Positions 22,988 through 32,237 of a DNA stretch of 50,429 nucleotides are shown one piece after another. The DNA lies in NCBI GenBank assembly GCA_021824095.1, contig JAKALQ010000007.1, positions 1-50,429 of the forward strand, written 5' to 3'. Numbering within the stretch: the first letter of the stretch is position 1; every line of letters begins with the position of its first letter. The DNA is from Actinomycetes bacterium. GTDB lineage: Bacteria; Actinomycetota; Actinomycetes; S36-B12; UBA5976. A program made the translations under genes and the position numbers. The notes under the pieces were generated by a model, which saw nothing but the letters and a program-made list of their open reading frames with translations, ran no database searches and was not told where the DNA came from.

Positions 22988-25015
22988 ATGACCATGGCGA
23001 GTGCCACTGCGCCCTGGTGGCGACGGGCCCTGCATGAGGGCATGCAGGCGACCTGCCTCTGGCGTGCCGTGCGCGACGACGCCGGGCAGGTGGTCGACCT
23101 CGAGGTCGTCGAGTGTGACGACGGCTTCGCGGATTGGTTCGCGCGCCCCATCGCCGCGCTCCCCGGCACGCGCTACTCGGAACTCGTGCCATCGGGCATC
23201 CGCGACCGGCTCTCCACCTACATCGCCGTGCTTGATGACGGTCAGGCGCGCGACCTGGTGTTCGCCCCGGTGCCGAAACTGGGACGACCCGATGTCGCCG
23301 AGGTGCGGTTGGTGCCCTGCGGCGATGACCTCATCTGGGCTGAGGTGGCCGATGTCACCGAGCGGGAGCGGCACCTCCGGGCCGTGATGCTGGAGCGCGA
23401 TGCGGCCGCCGCCGGGTTGCAGCAGCTCGTCCGGGCACTCAATGCATCGCCGGACGCCTTCGCCGTGCACGAGGCCCGGCGGGATGCCGCCGGTGAGGTC
23501 ACCGGTTTCGAGGTCGCCTTCGTCAACGAGGCGGCGAGCAGCCCCACTGGGCGCCCCGCCGAGGCCTGGCGCGACCTCGACATCCGCGAGTGGTTCCCCG
23601 AGGTGGTCGACACCGGCCTCTTCGACGCCATGCGCTCCGTTGTCGACACACAGGAGCCGAGCTTGGCGCGGCTCGTCATCGACTCCGTCCGTGGCTGGCA
23701 TGGCACCTACGACGTGCGGCTCACGCCCTTCGGGGCCGACTTCGTGCTGGCAACCTGGCACGAGGCGCCCGACGGCGAGCCGGGTCGCTTCGGCGTCGTG
23801 CCGTCGCTGGATCGGCTCACCGGGCTGCCGGGCACCGACGAGTTCCTGCGCCACATGCGCGAGCTCGGCGACCTCGACGGGCATGCGCTGCTGTGCCTTG
23901 ACCTCGACGGTTTCGGCTCCGTGAACGACCGCATCGGTCGGCACCGGGCGGACCGCGTGCTGACCTCGGTGGCGGCGGCACTGGGAGCGCTTGCACCGAT
24001 GCCGCGCATCCGCGCACGCACGGGGCATGACGAGTTCGCGATCGTGATCCCAGCGGACGATCCGCGAGCCCTCGACGAGGTGCACGGCCGCCTCGAGCGG
24101 GTGGTTGCCGAGATCGGTGCCACCGCCGGCATCCCGCGCCTGCGGGCGAGTGTCGGTGCCCGCTGGCTGGCGACCGGTGACCTGCCAGTTGCCGCGCTCC
24201 ATGACTGCGACGCCGCGCTGCGGGCCGCGCGGTCGGTCGGTGGCGGGGCGCTCACCGTGTTCAGTTCCGCACTCGCTGCCGAGCGGGCACGCATTGCCGT
24301 GGTTGCGGAGGACATCGCGGCGGCCCTGCGCAATGACGCCTTCGATGTCGCCTACCAGCGCATCGTGCATGCCGCATCGGGCCAGCGGTGGGGTGTCGAG
24401 GCCCTCGCCCGGTGGCGGCACGATGAGGTCGGGCTGCTGATGCCGGCCGAGTTCATCCCTGCCGCAGAGGCGTCGGGCCGCATCATCGACCTGGGCGCCG
24501 TCATCATCGACCGTGTCGTGGCTGACCTCGCCGCCCACCCGCAGGTGCCCCACGCCACGGTCAACGTGTCCGCTGTGCAGTTGCTGTCCTCCGACGTCAC
24601 CGCAGTGGTCGCCCGGGCACTCGAGCAGCACGTGGTGGATGCCTCCCGGCTCTTCCTCGAGATCACCGAGTCCGCGCTGCTCGTCGACTCCGAGCGCGTC
24701 CGGGGTGAGCTGCGGGCCCTCCGTGCCATCGGCGTGCGCATCGCCATCGACGACTTCGGCACCGGGTACTCCTCGATCGCCTACCACCGCATTCCCTTCG
24801 ACATCGCGAAGTTCGACGCCTACTTCCTCGATGGGCACCTCGACTGGCGCCGCCGCAGCCTCATCGCGTCCGCTGCGTCCATGGTGCGATCGCTCGGCGC
24901 CATGTCGCTTGCCGAGCATGTGGAGACCGAGGAACAGGCCCTGCTCGTGCATGACGCCGGCATCGACCTGGCGCAGGGATTCCACTTCGGACGCCCGGAG
25001 TTCGGGCTGCGCTGA
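22988..25015 (+). CDS. PAS-like/degenerate GGDEF/EAL protein, probable c-di-GMP phosphodiesterase
   Basis: This is a 675-residue soluble protein. Residues 1-270 hold two PAS-like regions. The GGDEF domain (about 275-430) has the signature GHDEF instead of GGDEF, so cyclase activity is doubtful, although it may still bind GTP. The EAL domain (about 440-675) keeps the catalytic set: VEALARW, ITESALL, DDFGTGYSS, KFD in place of KID, EHVETEEQ and QGFHFGRP. This supports c-di-GMP hydrolysis to pGpG. AGGGGAG precedes the ATG. No membrane helices are seen. It interrupts the usual carD-ispD order, which suggests a later insertion here. Confidence 0.9.
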   Translation: MTMASATAPWWRRALHEGMQATCLWRAVRDDAGQVVDLEVVECDDGFADWFARPIAALPGTRYSELVPSGIRDRLSTYIAVLDDGQARDLVFAPVPKLGRPDVAEVRLVPCGDDLIWAEVADVTERERHLRAVMLERDAAAAGLQQLVRALNASPDAFAVHEARRDAAGEVTGFEVAFVNEAASSPTGRPAEAWRDLDIREWFPEVVDTGLFDAMRSVVDTQEPSLARLVIDSVRGWHGTYDVRLTPFGADFVLATWHEAPDGEPGRFGVVPSLDRLTGLPGTDEFLRHMRELGDLDGHALLCLDLDGFGSVNDRIGRHRADRVLTSVAAALGALAPMPRIRARTGHDEFAIVIPADDPRALDEVHGRLERVVAEIGATAGIPRLRASVGARWLATGDLPVAALHDCDAALRAARSVGGGALTVFSSALAAERARIAVVAEDIAAALRNDAFDVAYQRIVHAASGQRWGVEALARWRHDEVGLLMPAEFIPAAEASGRIIDLGAVIIDRVVADLAAHPQVPHATVNVSAVQLLSSDVTAVVARALEQHVVDASRLFLEITESALLVDSERVRGELRALRAIGVRIAIDDFGTGYSSIAYHRIPFDIAKFDAYFLDGHLDWRRRSLIASAASMVRSLGAMSLAEHVETEEQALLVHDAGIDLAQGFHFGRPEFGLR

Positions 25016-25021
25016 GCCGAT

Positions 25022-25053
25022 CGGCGACGCGTCCGACCCATGAGGCGTCGCCG
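25022..25053 (+). terminator. Hairpin after the EAL gene
   Basis: CGGCGACGC (25022-25030) pairs with GCGTCGCCG (25045-25053), a perfect 9-bp stem 4 bp after the stop codon. No T-run follows. Confidence 0.45.
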
Positions 25054-25089
25054 GACTGCGCGACAACCGCGACGATCGCCCGCGCTCCC

Positions 25090-25095
25090 TAGACT
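25090..25095 (+). promoter_or_regulatory. Putative -10 of ispD
   Basis: TAGACT lies 7 nt before the site GAGGAGG (25103-25109), predicting a very short leader before ATG 25115. Confidence 0.4.
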
Positions 25096-25114
25096 CGCGA
25101 TCGAGGAGGCGTGC

Positions 25115-25891
25115 ATGGGCGTCGCTGCGATCATCCCGGCTGCAGGCAAGGGCGAGCGGCTCGGTCTGGGCATCGCGAAGGCCCTGCACCGCGTCGGTGC
25201 GCACTCGCTGCTCGAGCTCGCGGCGCGGACGCTCGCGGACGTCCCAGCCATCGACCTCATCGTCGTTGCCGCCCCACCCGACCACGTCGACGACGTGCTC
25301 GCGCAGCTCGCCTTCCTCGCCGAGCCTGCCCCTGCCTCCGAGGATGCGCCGGACGGCTTCGTGGATACGGACGGGCACCTCGTCGTGGTCGACGACATCC
25401 CAGCGCGACGGGCACCCGGCCTCATCGTGGTCGCCGGTGGTGCCACCCGGCAGGAGTCCGTGGCGAACGCCCTGGCCGTGCTCCCCGATGACACCCACCT
25501 CGTGCTCGTGCACGATGCGGCCCGTGCCCTCATGCCGGCCGCCGTCGTCACACGGGTGCTGGAGGCGCTGCACGACGGTGCGAGTGCGGTGGTGCCCACC
25601 GTCCCGGTCGCCGACACCGTGAAGGTCGTGGAGGCCGGCGCAGTGATGCGCACCGTTGACCGCGCGACCCTCCGCGCGGTGCAGACGCCGCAGGGCTTCA
25701 CCCGGGCAGCGCTGGAGCGCGCCCACCAGCTGGCCCAGGAGGCCGGCCTCGATGACGTGAGCGATGACGCCGGCCTCTGTGAGCGTGCCGGCATCGCCGT
25801 GCGGGTGGTCGATGGCGACCCGCTCGGCTTCAAGATCACCCGGCCGCTCGACCTTGTGCTGGCCGAGGCTCTGCTGGGGGGTGGCGCATGA
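25115..25891 (+). CDS. ispD: 2-C-methyl-D-erythritol 4-phosphate cytidylyltransferase
   Basis: This 258-residue enzyme joins CTP and MEP in the non-mevalonate isoprenoid pathway. Conserved motifs are [12 protein letters not shown] (nucleotide loop, residue 6 onward), [24 protein letters not shown] (near residue 130), [10 protein letters not shown] and RAVQTPQGF. At 258 residues it is about 25 longer than usual; the extra material is an acidic and Pro-rich insert at about residues 68-105 ([18 protein letters not shown]) between conserved blocks. GAGGAGG fixes the start. Its stop overlaps ispF (ATGA), so the two consecutive-branch enzymes are co-translated. Confidence 0.95.
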   Translation: MGVAAIIPAAGKGERLGLGIAKALHRVGAHSLLELAARTLADVPAIDLIVVAAPPDHVDDVLAQLAFLAEPAPASEDAPDGFVDTDGHLVVVDDIPARRAPGLIVVAGGATRQESVANALAVLPDDTHLVLVHDAARALMPAAVVTRVLEALHDGASAVVPTVPVADTVKVVEAGAVMRTVDRATLRAVQTPQGFTRAALERAHQLAQEAGLDDVSDDAGLCERAGIAVRVVDGDPLGFKITRPLDLVLAEALLGGGA

Positions 25892-26412
25892 TCAGGGTCG
25901 GCACCGGTGTCGATGTCCATGCCTTCGGGCGGTCCCGCACCATGTGGGTCGGGTGCATCGAGTGGCCGGGCGAGTACGGGCTCGTCGGGCACTCCGACGG
26001 CGACGTGGCGGCGCACGCGGTGTGCGACGCGATCCTCGCGGCGGCGGGCATGGGCGATGTCGGTGCGGTGTTCGGCGTCGACCGTCCGGAGTGGCGCAAC
26101 GCCTCGGGGGCGTCGATGCTCACCGAGGTGCGGCGTCGGATCGACGAGGCGGGCTGGACCATCGAGAACGTGTCAGTGCAGGTCATCGGCACCCGTCCGC
26201 AGATCAGCCGCCGCCGGTCCGAGGTCGAGGCCGCCATGTCCACCGCCCTCGGCGGCGTTCCCGTGAGTGCCGCGGGCACCACCACTGACGGCCTCGGCTT
26301 CACCGGTCGGAGCGAGGGTGCCGCTGCGATTGCCACGGCCCTCCTGAGCCGGCCGGACGTGCACCACGGGCCGTCCGTGCTGCACGGCGTGCCGGACATC
26401 TTCATCGGCTGA
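25888..26412 (+). CDS. ispF: 2-C-methyl-D-erythritol 2,4-cyclodiphosphate synthase
   Basis: This 174-residue trimeric enzyme makes MEcPP in the MEP pathway. The metal site is visible as GVDVHAFG (Asp8, His10) and [12 protein letters not shown] (His near residue 42). The CDP-binding end reads [19 protein letters not shown], as in the family. The tail of about 20 residues after that motif ([15 protein letters not shown]) is longer than in many IspF proteins. It is coupled to ispD by a 4-bp overlap and is followed after 39 bp by cysS, which has its own promoter-like box. Confidence 0.96.
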   Translation: MIRVGTGVDVHAFGRSRTMWVGCIEWPGEYGLVGHSDGDVAAHAVCDAILAAAGMGDVGAVFGVDRPEWRNASGASMLTEVRRRIDEAGWTIENVSVQVIGTRPQISRRRSEVEAAMSTALGGVPVSAAGTTTDGLGFTGRSEGAAAIATALLSRPDVHHGPSVLHGVPDIFIG

Positions 26413-26439
26413 CGCGCGGCCCAGGCCCGGGGCGGAACG

Positions 26440-26445
26440 TAGGCT
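26440..26445 (+). promoter_or_regulatory. Putative -10 for leaderless cysS-rlmB mRNA
   Basis: TAGGCT ends 6 nt before the cysS ATG. The same hexamer at the same spacing precedes senX3, and at 7 nt it precedes the epimerase gene. Confidence 0.5.
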
Positions 26446-26451
26446 TCGCCC

Positions 26452-27864
26452 ATGGCCCTGCACCTGTACGACACCGCGACGCGCTCCACGCGTGCCTTCG
26501 TCCCGCTCGTTCCGGGCGAGGTGTCCATGTACCTGTGTGGCGCCACGGTGCAGGGCCGCCCGCATGTCGGGCACCTGCGTGCCGGGCTCGTGTTCGACGT
26601 GCTCACGCGATGGCTGCGTGCCTCCGGCCTGCGCGTGACGCTGTGCCGCAACGTCACCGACATCGACGACAAGATCCTCGCCCGCGCGATCGAGGAGGGG
26701 CGCCCGTGGTGGGCGGTCGCCGCGCACTACGAGCGCGCCTTCACCGATGCGTACACGGCCCTCGGCGTGCTGCCGCCCACCATCGAGCCACGCGCCACCG
26801 GGCACGTGACGCAGATGGTGCAGCTCATGCAGCGCCTCATCGAGCGCGGTCACGCCTACGCCGTCGACGGTGACGTCTACTTCGACGTGCGCTCCTTCGC
26901 CGACTACGGGGCCCTGTCGGGCCAGCGTCCCGATGACATGGAGCCGGCCGCCGACAGCGAGTTCACCTCCCGCAAGCACGACCCCCGTGACTTCGCCCTG
27001 TGGAAGGGGTCGAAGCCGGGGGAGCCGTCATGGCCGACGCCGTGGGGTGACGGGCGCCCCGGCTGGCACCTCGAGTGCTCGGCCATGGCCACGGCGTACC
27101 TCGGATCCACATTCGACATCCACGGCGGTGGGCTCGACCTGCGCTTCCCGCACCACGAGAACGAGCTGGCGCAGTCGCGCGCAGCTGGCGACGGCTTCGC
27201 ACAGTACTGGCTGCACAACGCCTGGGTGACGCAAGCCGGCGAGAAGATGAGCAAGAGCCTCGGCAACACCATGGTCGTCGACGAGGTGCTGCAGCGTGTG
27301 CGCGGCATCGAACTGCGCTGGTACCTCGTGTCGGCGCACTATCGCAGCAACATCGAATTCAGTGATGACGCCCTCGCCGAGGCCGGTGCCGCGTTCCGGC
27401 GCATCGAGCACTTCGTGCTGCGTGCAAGCGAGCGCGTCGGTGCCGATGCGGTGGGTGACGTACCCACGGCCTTCGCCGCAGCCCTCGACGACGACCTCGG
27501 CACACCCGCAGCCGTTGCGGTGCTCCACGGGCTCGTGACCGAGGGCAATGCCCTGCTGGCCAAGGGCGCGGCCATGGACGCCGATGCGGTGCGTGCACTC
27601 CTCGGCGGGGTGCGTGCGGGCCTCGCCGTGCTCGGCTGCGACCCGCTCGCCGAGCCGTGGTCGCGGCAGGGTGGCGAGGCTGCCGAGTACCACGCCGCCG
27701 TCGACGCGCTCGTGCGCGCGGAGCTGGCGGAGCGTCAGCGCGCCCGGGCCGAGCGTGACTTCGCGACGGCCGACGCCATCCGCGCACGCCTGGCTGACGC
27801 CGGCATCCAGATCGAGGACACCACCGACGGCCCGCGTTGGTCGCTGGCACGAGAGGCGGAGTGA
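26452..27864 (+). CDS. cysS: Cysteinyl-tRNA synthetase
   Basis: This 470-residue class I synthetase has the zinc-site cysteine and the HIGH variant in [20 protein letters not shown] (residues 23-42), the TDIDDKIL segment, and the second zinc-ligand region [10 protein letters not shown] together with [23 protein letters not shown] is present as EKMSKSLGN near residue 266. The C-terminal DALR-like region ([20 protein letters not shown]) separates it from the related mycothiol ligase MshC, which lacks that tail. The start follows TAGGCT by 6 nt (leaderless). The rlmB start overlaps its stop by one base. Confidence 0.96.
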   Translation: MALHLYDTATRSTRAFVPLVPGEVSMYLCGATVQGRPHVGHLRAGLVFDVLTRWLRASGLRVTLCRNVTDIDDKILARAIEEGRPWWAVAAHYERAFTDAYTALGVLPPTIEPRATGHVTQMVQLMQRLIERGHAYAVDGDVYFDVRSFADYGALSGQRPDDMEPAADSEFTSRKHDPRDFALWKGSKPGEPSWPTPWGDGRPGWHLECSAMATAYLGSTFDIHGGGLDLRFPHHENELAQSRAAGDGFAQYWLHNAWVTQAGEKMSKSLGNTMVVDEVLQRVRGIELRWYLVSAHYRSNIEFSDDALAEAGAAFRRIEHFVLRASERVGADAVGDVPTAFAAALDDDLGTPAAVAVLHGLVTEGNALLAKGAAMDADAVRALLGGVRAGLAVLGCDPLAEPWSRQGGEAAEYHAAVDALVRAELAERQRARAERDFATADAIRARLADAGIQIEDTTDGPRWSLAREAE

Positions 27865-28820
27865 TGGCAGGCAACTCACAGCGCAAGGGCGCCGTGCGCA
27901 AGACGGGCACGAAGAAGGGATCCACCGCGGGCTCGGGCGGCCAGCGTCGCCGTGGCCTCGAGGGCAAGGGCCCCACGCCCAAGGCATCCGAGCGCGAGGG
28001 GCATCCGGCGCAGCGGGCGGCCAGGCGGGCGGCCGCGCCCGCGACCACGCGCACCCGTGGCGCTGCGGCACCGCGGCGTCGTGACAGCTCCGACATCGTC
28101 GTCGGCCGCAACCCGGTCGTCGAGGCGCTGCGCGCCGGCGTGCCGGCCCTGCGCCTGCACATCGCGACGGGCATCGACATCGACGATCGCGTCCGCGAGA
28201 TCCTTGATGTCGCCGGCGCATCTGGCATGCCGGTGCTCGAGATCTCGCGCGCCGAGATGGACCGCATCACGGGCGTCGCACTGCACCAGGGCGTTGCGCT
28301 CACCGTGCGCCCGTACGAGTACGCGGACCCGGCCGACCTGCTCGATCGCGGCGGCCGCGCCCCCCTCATCGTCGCGCTCGATGGGGTCACCGACCCGCGC
28401 AACCTCGGCGCCATCGTGCGCTCCGCGGCCGCGTTCGGGGCGGCGGGCGTGGTGGTGCCGGAGCGTCGCAGCGCGGACATGACGGCGGTCGCCTGGCGCA
28501 CGTCCGCGGGTGCTGCCGCTCGCACTCCCGTCGCGAAGGCCGTGAACCTCACCCGCACCCTGCAGGCCTACAAGAAGGCTGGCTGCTTCGTGCTCGGGCT
28601 CGACGCGGACGGCGACGTCACGCTGCCCGACCTCGATCGCGAGCTGGCACGTGGGCCCGTCGTCATCGTCATCGGCTCGGAGGGCAAGGGCCTGTCGCGC
28701 CTCGTCACCGAGACCTGCGACGTCGTCGTGTCGATCCCCATGGGTGGCGCCACCGAGAGCCTCAACGCGTCCGTGGCGGCGAGCATCGCCCTCTACGCGG
28801 TCGCCACGGCCCGTCGCTGA
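27864..28820 (+). CDS. rlmB: 23S rRNA (guanosine-2'-O)-methyltransferase RlmB-like (TrmH/SpoU family)
   Basis: This 318-residue SPOUT methyltransferase has three motifs: [20 protein letters not shown] (motif 1, near residue 173), [16 protein letters not shown] (motif 2) and [20 protein letters not shown] (motif 3). An N-terminal SpoU substrate-binding domain begins at [15 protein letters not shown] (residue 74 onward). Before it lies a lysine- and arginine-rich, probably disordered tail of about 70 residues ([30 protein letters not shown]). Predicted action is 2'-O-methylation of G2251 (E. coli numbering) in 23S rRNA. It starts on the last base of the cysS stop. Confidence 0.92.
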   Translation: MAGNSQRKGAVRKTGTKKGSTAGSGGQRRRGLEGKGPTPKASEREGHPAQRAARRAAAPATTRTRGAAAPRRRDSSDIVVGRNPVVEALRAGVPALRLHIATGIDIDDRVREILDVAGASGMPVLEISRAEMDRITGVALHQGVALTVRPYEYADPADLLDRGGRAPLIVALDGVTDPRNLGAIVRSAAAFGAAGVVVPERRSADMTAVAWRTSAGAAARTPVAKAVNLTRTLQAYKKAGCFVLGLDADGDVTLPDLDRELARGPVVIVIGSEGKGLSRLVTETCDVVVSIPMGGATESLNASVAASIALYAVATARR

Positions 28821-28827
28821 CCTGCAC

Positions 28828-28849
28828 GGCAGCGCACCAGCTCGCTGCC
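28828..28849 (+). terminator. Hairpin after rlmB
   Basis: GGCAGCG (28828-28834) pairs with CGCTGCC (28843-28849). A second stem, CACGG/CCGTG (28851-28865), follows directly. Together they are a plausible terminator for the cysS-rlmB unit. Confidence 0.4.
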
Positions 28850-28891
28850 GCACGGTCACGCCGTGCACAGCCGTCTGGGTGGGCGCGCACA

Positions 28892-28897
28892 TAGGCT
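28892..28897 (+). promoter_or_regulatory. Putative -10 for leaderless wecB mRNA
   Basis: TAGGCT ends 7 nt before the ATG at 28905. Confidence 0.5.
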
Positions 28898-28904
28898 TGC
28901 CGTC

Positions 28905-29990
28905 ATGCAACTCGTCGTCCATGTCACCGGTGCGCGTCCGAACTTCCCGAAGGTGGGGCCCGTCTGGCGGGCGCTCGCAGCGCGCGGCGTCGACCAGCGC
29001 CTCATCCACACCGGGCAGCACTACGACGACCGCATGAGCGAGATCTTCTTCCGCCAGCTCGACCTGCCGCGCCCCGACGCCAATCTCGGTGTCGGCTCGG
29101 GCTCCCACGCGGTGCAGACGGCGCACATCATGATCGCGCTCGAGGAGGAGTTCCTGGCCCACCCGCCGGCCCTCGTCATGGTGTACGGCGACATCAACTC
29201 GACGGTGGCGGCAGCACTCGTCGCGGCCAAGTTGCACATCCCCATGGCCCACGTCGAGGCGGGTCTGCGCAGCTTCGACATGACGATGCCGGAGGAGATC
29301 AACCGCCGCGTCACCGACCAGCTGTGCGACCTGCTCTTCGTCACCAGCCCGGAGGCCATCGATCACCTCACCCGTGAGGGCATGCCGACGGACGCCATCC
29401 ACTTCGTCGGCAACCCCATGATCGACACGCTGCTCGCCAACCTCGACCGCCTCGACACGGCCGGGGTGCGAGCCGAGTTCGACCTGCCCGATCGCTACGC
29501 CGTCGCCACGCTGCACCGTCCCGCCAACGTGGATTCGCCCGACGCGGTGCGCGCCCTGGTCGAGGCCCTGCACGGGGTCGCCGACCTAGCCCCCATCTAC
29601 ATCCCCCTGCACCCGCGCGGGCGCGCCAACCTCGTCGCCGCGGGCATCGAGGCCCACCCCGGCATCCACCTCATGGACCCGCTGGGCTACCTCGAGTTCA
29701 TTGCCATGGTGCGCGGCTCCGCACTCGTGCTCACCGATTCCGGCGGGGTGCAGGAGGAGACGACGATCCTCGGCGTGCCCTGCCTCACGATGCGGCCGAA
29801 TACCGAGCGCCCGATCACGATCACGCAGGGCACCAACCGGCTCGTGCAGGTGGAGGACCTTGTGGCCGAGGCGCGCATCGCGCTGGCCCGCGACCCCAAC
29901 GCGCCCCACGCCACGCCCCCGCTGTGGGACGGCCACGCCGGCGAGCGCATCGCCGACATCGTCGTGCCCTGGTTGGCTGCTCGCCGCTAG
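28905..29990 (+). CDS. wecB: UDP-N-acetylglucosamine 2-epimerase (non-hydrolysing)
   Basis: This 361-residue GT-B-like enzyme interconverts UDP-GlcNAc and UDP-ManNAc. The family motifs are VTGARPNFPKVGPVW (residue 6 onward), HTGQHYDDRMSE, VYGDINSTVAAALVAAKL, AHVEAGLRSFDMTMPEEINR (near residue 113), LHPRGRANL and LTDSGGVQEETTILG (near residue 280) with RPNTERPIT. ATG 28905 is chosen because the first strand begins there and TAGGCT lies 7 nt upstream. It supplies UDP-ManNAc to the dehydrogenase encoded next, and both feed the polysaccharide exporter encoded downstream. Confidence 0.94.
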   Translation: MQLVVHVTGARPNFPKVGPVWRALAARGVDQRLIHTGQHYDDRMSEIFFRQLDLPRPDANLGVGSGSHAVQTAHIMIALEEEFLAHPPALVMVYGDINSTVAAALVAAKLHIPMAHVEAGLRSFDMTMPEEINRRVTDQLCDLLFVTSPEAIDHLTREGMPTDAIHFVGNPMIDTLLANLDRLDTAGVRAEFDLPDRYAVATLHRPANVDSPDAVRALVEALHGVADLAPIYIPLHPRGRANLVAAGIEAHPGIHLMDPLGYLEFIAMVRGSALVLTDSGGVQEETTILGVPCLTMRPNTERPITITQGTNRLVQVEDLVAEARIALARDPNAPHATPPLWDGHAGERIADIVVPWLAARR

Positions 29991-30054
29991 CCGATCCGCG
30001 GCGCGCCCGCGCGTGGCGACCGCTCGTCGTGCGTGGTGGGCCGGATCCACCGAC

Positions 30055-30060
30055 TACCCT
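30055..30060 (+). promoter_or_regulatory. Putative -10 of the nucleotide-sugar dehydrogenase gene
   Basis: TACCCT precedes the site GGAGGGG (30078-30084) and GTG 30087, giving a leader of about 20 nt. Confidence 0.4.
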
Positions 30061-30086
30061 TGTCCCGTTTGGACGTTGGAGGGGTC

Positions 30087-31373
30087 GTGGCAGTCGATCT
30101 GGTCGTCGTTGGTCTCGGGTACGTCGGGTTGCCCCTCGCGCAGGCCGCGTCCGCAGCCGGCCTCTCCGTGCGGGGGTTCGACCTCAACCGCACCATCGTC
30201 GAGGGGTTGAACGCCGGTCACTCGCACGTCGATGACCTGTCCGACGACGACATCGCCACCATGCTCGGGCAGGGCTTCCGCGCCACCACCGACGACGCGG
30301 TGCTCGGTGAGGCCGACACCATCGTCATCTGCGTGCCCACACCGCTGAGCCCGGATGGTGGCCCCGACCTCGGTGCCGTCCTGGGGGCCACCCGCTCCAT
30401 CGCGAAGCACCTGCATCGCGGGCAGCTCGTCATCCTCGAGTCCACCACCTACCCGGGAACGACGGACGAGGACGTGCGCCCGATCCTCGAGGCCGGCGGC
30501 CTCGTGGCCGGTATCGACTTCAACCTCGCCTTCTCGCCCGAGCGCATCGATCCGGGCAACCCGGTCTACGGCATGGTGAACACCCCGAAGGTCGTCGGTG
30601 GCCACACGGCAGCGTGCACCGATCGTGCCGCCGCCTTCTACGGTCGCTTCGTGAAGACGGTCGTCCGCGCGCGCGGTACACGCGAGGCCGAGATGGCGAA
30701 GCTCATCGAGAACACCTACCGCCACATCAATATCGCCCTCGTGAACGAGATGGCACAGTTCTGCAAGCCGCTCGGCATCGATGTGTGGGACGCCATCAAC
30801 GCCGCAGCGTCGAAGCCCTTCGGCTTCCAGGCCTTCTTCCCGGGGCCGGGCGTCGGTGGCCACTGCATCCCGATCGACCCCAACTACCTGTCGCATCGCG
30901 TGAAGACGCTGCTGGGCCAGCCGTTCCGCTTCGTCGAGTTGGCGCAGGAGATCAACACCGGCATGCCGGCCTATGTGAAGCGTCGCATCCAGGACCTGCT
31001 GAACGAGCAGGGCAAGAGCCTCAAGGGCTCCACGGTGCTGCTCCTCGGCGTCACCTACAAGCCCGACATCGCCGATCAGCGCGAGTCGCCCGTGCGTCCC
31101 CTCGCGCGGCAGCTGCTCGCCACCGGTGCGAACGTCGTCTTCCACGACCCCTACGTGCAGCACTGGAACATCGACAACGAGCACGGGCACCCGGCCGACA
31201 CCGATCGTGTGCTCGAGTCCGAGGCTGACGCCATCGCGGCGGCCAAGGCGGCTGACATCGTCGTGCTCCTCATGCCGCACCGCAGCTACGACCTCGACGC
31301 CATCGTCTCGGCGTCCGTGCAGGTGCTCGACACCCGTGGCCGACTCACTGCAGCGAACGTGGAACGGTTGTAG
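30087..31373 (+). CDS. wecC: UDP-N-acetyl-D-mannosamine dehydrogenase (nucleotide-sugar dehydrogenase)
   Basis: This 428-residue UDP-glucose/GDP-mannose dehydrogenase family enzyme has the NAD site VVVGLGYVGLPLAQAAS at the N-terminus, the central motif AEMAKLIENTYRHINIALVN, the catalytic Cys in PGPGVGGHCIPIDPNY (near residue 265) and the C-terminal domain motif LLGVTYKPDIADQRESP. It should oxidise UDP-ManNAc to UDP-ManNAcA with two NAD+, using the product of the preceding epimerase. GTG 30087 follows GGAGGGG. The ABC permease gene starts immediately after its stop. A UDP-glucose dehydrogenase role is possible but less likely given the neighbour. Confidence 0.9.
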   Translation: MAVDLVVVGLGYVGLPLAQAASAAGLSVRGFDLNRTIVEGLNAGHSHVDDLSDDDIATMLGQGFRATTDDAVLGEADTIVICVPTPLSPDGGPDLGAVLGATRSIAKHLHRGQLVILESTTYPGTTDEDVRPILEAGGLVAGIDFNLAFSPERIDPGNPVYGMVNTPKVVGGHTAACTDRAAAFYGRFVKTVVRARGTREAEMAKLIENTYRHINIALVNEMAQFCKPLGIDVWDAINAAASKPFGFQAFFPGPGVGGHCIPIDPNYLSHRVKTLLGQPFRFVELAQEINTGMPAYVKRRIQDLLNEQGKSLKGSTVLLLGVTYKPDIADQRESPVRPLARQLLATGANVVFHDPYVQHWNIDNEHGHPADTDRVLESEADAIAAAKAADIVVLLMPHRSYDLDAIVSASVQVLDTRGRLTAANVERL

Positions 31374-32237
31374 GTGGACGCACTCACGAGCGAGCAGGCA
31401 GCGGCCCTCGCGCGGCAGGCCGGCCTGCACCGGGTCGACCAGGCGGGCGAGTTCGGGGCCTACCTGCGGGAGTGCTGGCGTCTGCGGCACTTCACCTGGA
31501 ACTACGCGGTCTCACGCACCATCCTCGAGACCATCCAGAACCGCCTCGGGCTGTTCTGGCAGGTGCTGAACCCGCTCCTGCTGTCCGCCGTCTACTACCT
31601 CGCCTTCGGCCTGCTGCTCGGCACGGCGAAGGACTCCACCAACTTCATCATCTTCCTCGTCGCCGGCGTGTTCACCTGGCAGCTGTTCGCATCTGCGCTG
31701 CAGAGCGGCTCGCTCGTGCTGTCGACCACGCGCGACCTCACCGAGTCGCTGCTGTTCCCACGGATCCTGCTGCCGATCGCGGTGGCCATCCAGGAGACGC
31801 TCGGCGCCCTCGGCGCAGCTGTGGTGCTGTACCCCATCGCCTTGCTCGCTGGCCTGCGGCCCACATGGACGTGGCTGCTGCTGCCGTTCCCGTTCATCCT
31901 CACGTCCCTGTTCGCACTTGGCGTCAGCCTCTTCACCTCACGGTGGGTCGATCGGGTGCACGACCTCAAGCAGTTCGTGCCGATCGTGCTCCGCATGCTC
32001 ATGTTCGTCTCCGGCGTCTTCTACGACGTCACCATTCGATTCCACAAGGCGCCGCACGTGGTTCGCACGATCGCGAACTTCAACCCGCCATCGGTGCTGC
32101 TGAAGGTCACCCGCTCGGTGTTCCTGCCGGATCAGCTGCCGGCATCCCACGAGCTCATCTGGATCTTCTCCATCACGGCCCTGCTCATCATCGTGGGCTT
32201 CCGTGCCTTCTGGCGGGGGGAGCGTCGCAATGGCTGA
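31374..32237 (+). CDS. ABC-2 type polysaccharide exporter permease (Wzm/TagG-like)
   Basis: This 287-residue membrane protein has six main hydrophobic helices. The cytoplasmic N-terminal segment runs into NRLGLFWQVLNPLLLSAVYY, a hallmark of O-antigen and teichoic-acid exporter permeases, followed by ITFLVAGVF-like sequence and the late FNPPSVLLKVTRSVF loop. It would move an undecaprenyl-linked glycan across the membrane. The GTG start directly abuts the dehydrogenase stop, and the ATPase gene starts 8 bp before its own end. The pair resembles the actinobacterial galactan exporter but could serve another surface polymer. Confidence 0.9.
   Translation: MDALTSEQAAALARQAGLHRVDQAGEFGAYLRECWRLRHFTWNYAVSRTILETIQNRLGLFWQVLNPLLLSAVYYLAFGLLLGTAKDSTNFIIFLVAGVFTWQLFASALQSGSLVLSTTRDLTESLLFPRILLPIAVAIQETLGALGAAVVLYPIALLAGLRPTWTWLLLPFPFILTSLFALGVSLFTSRWVDRVHDLKQFVPIVLRMLMFVSGVFYDVTIRFHKAPHVVRTIANFNPPSVLLKVTRSVFLPDQLPASHELIWIFSITALLIIVGFRAFWRGERRNG

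Noticed and set aside
22682..25726. Open frame of about 1000 codons on the minus strand
   Set aside because: It is the antisense shadow of the EAL gene and parts of carD and ispD; no ribosome-binding site or recognisable domain.
26452..27864. Mycothiol ligase MshC as an alternative to CysS
   Set aside because: The intact C-terminal anticodon-binding-type tail, the full length and the neighbouring rlmB favour CysS.
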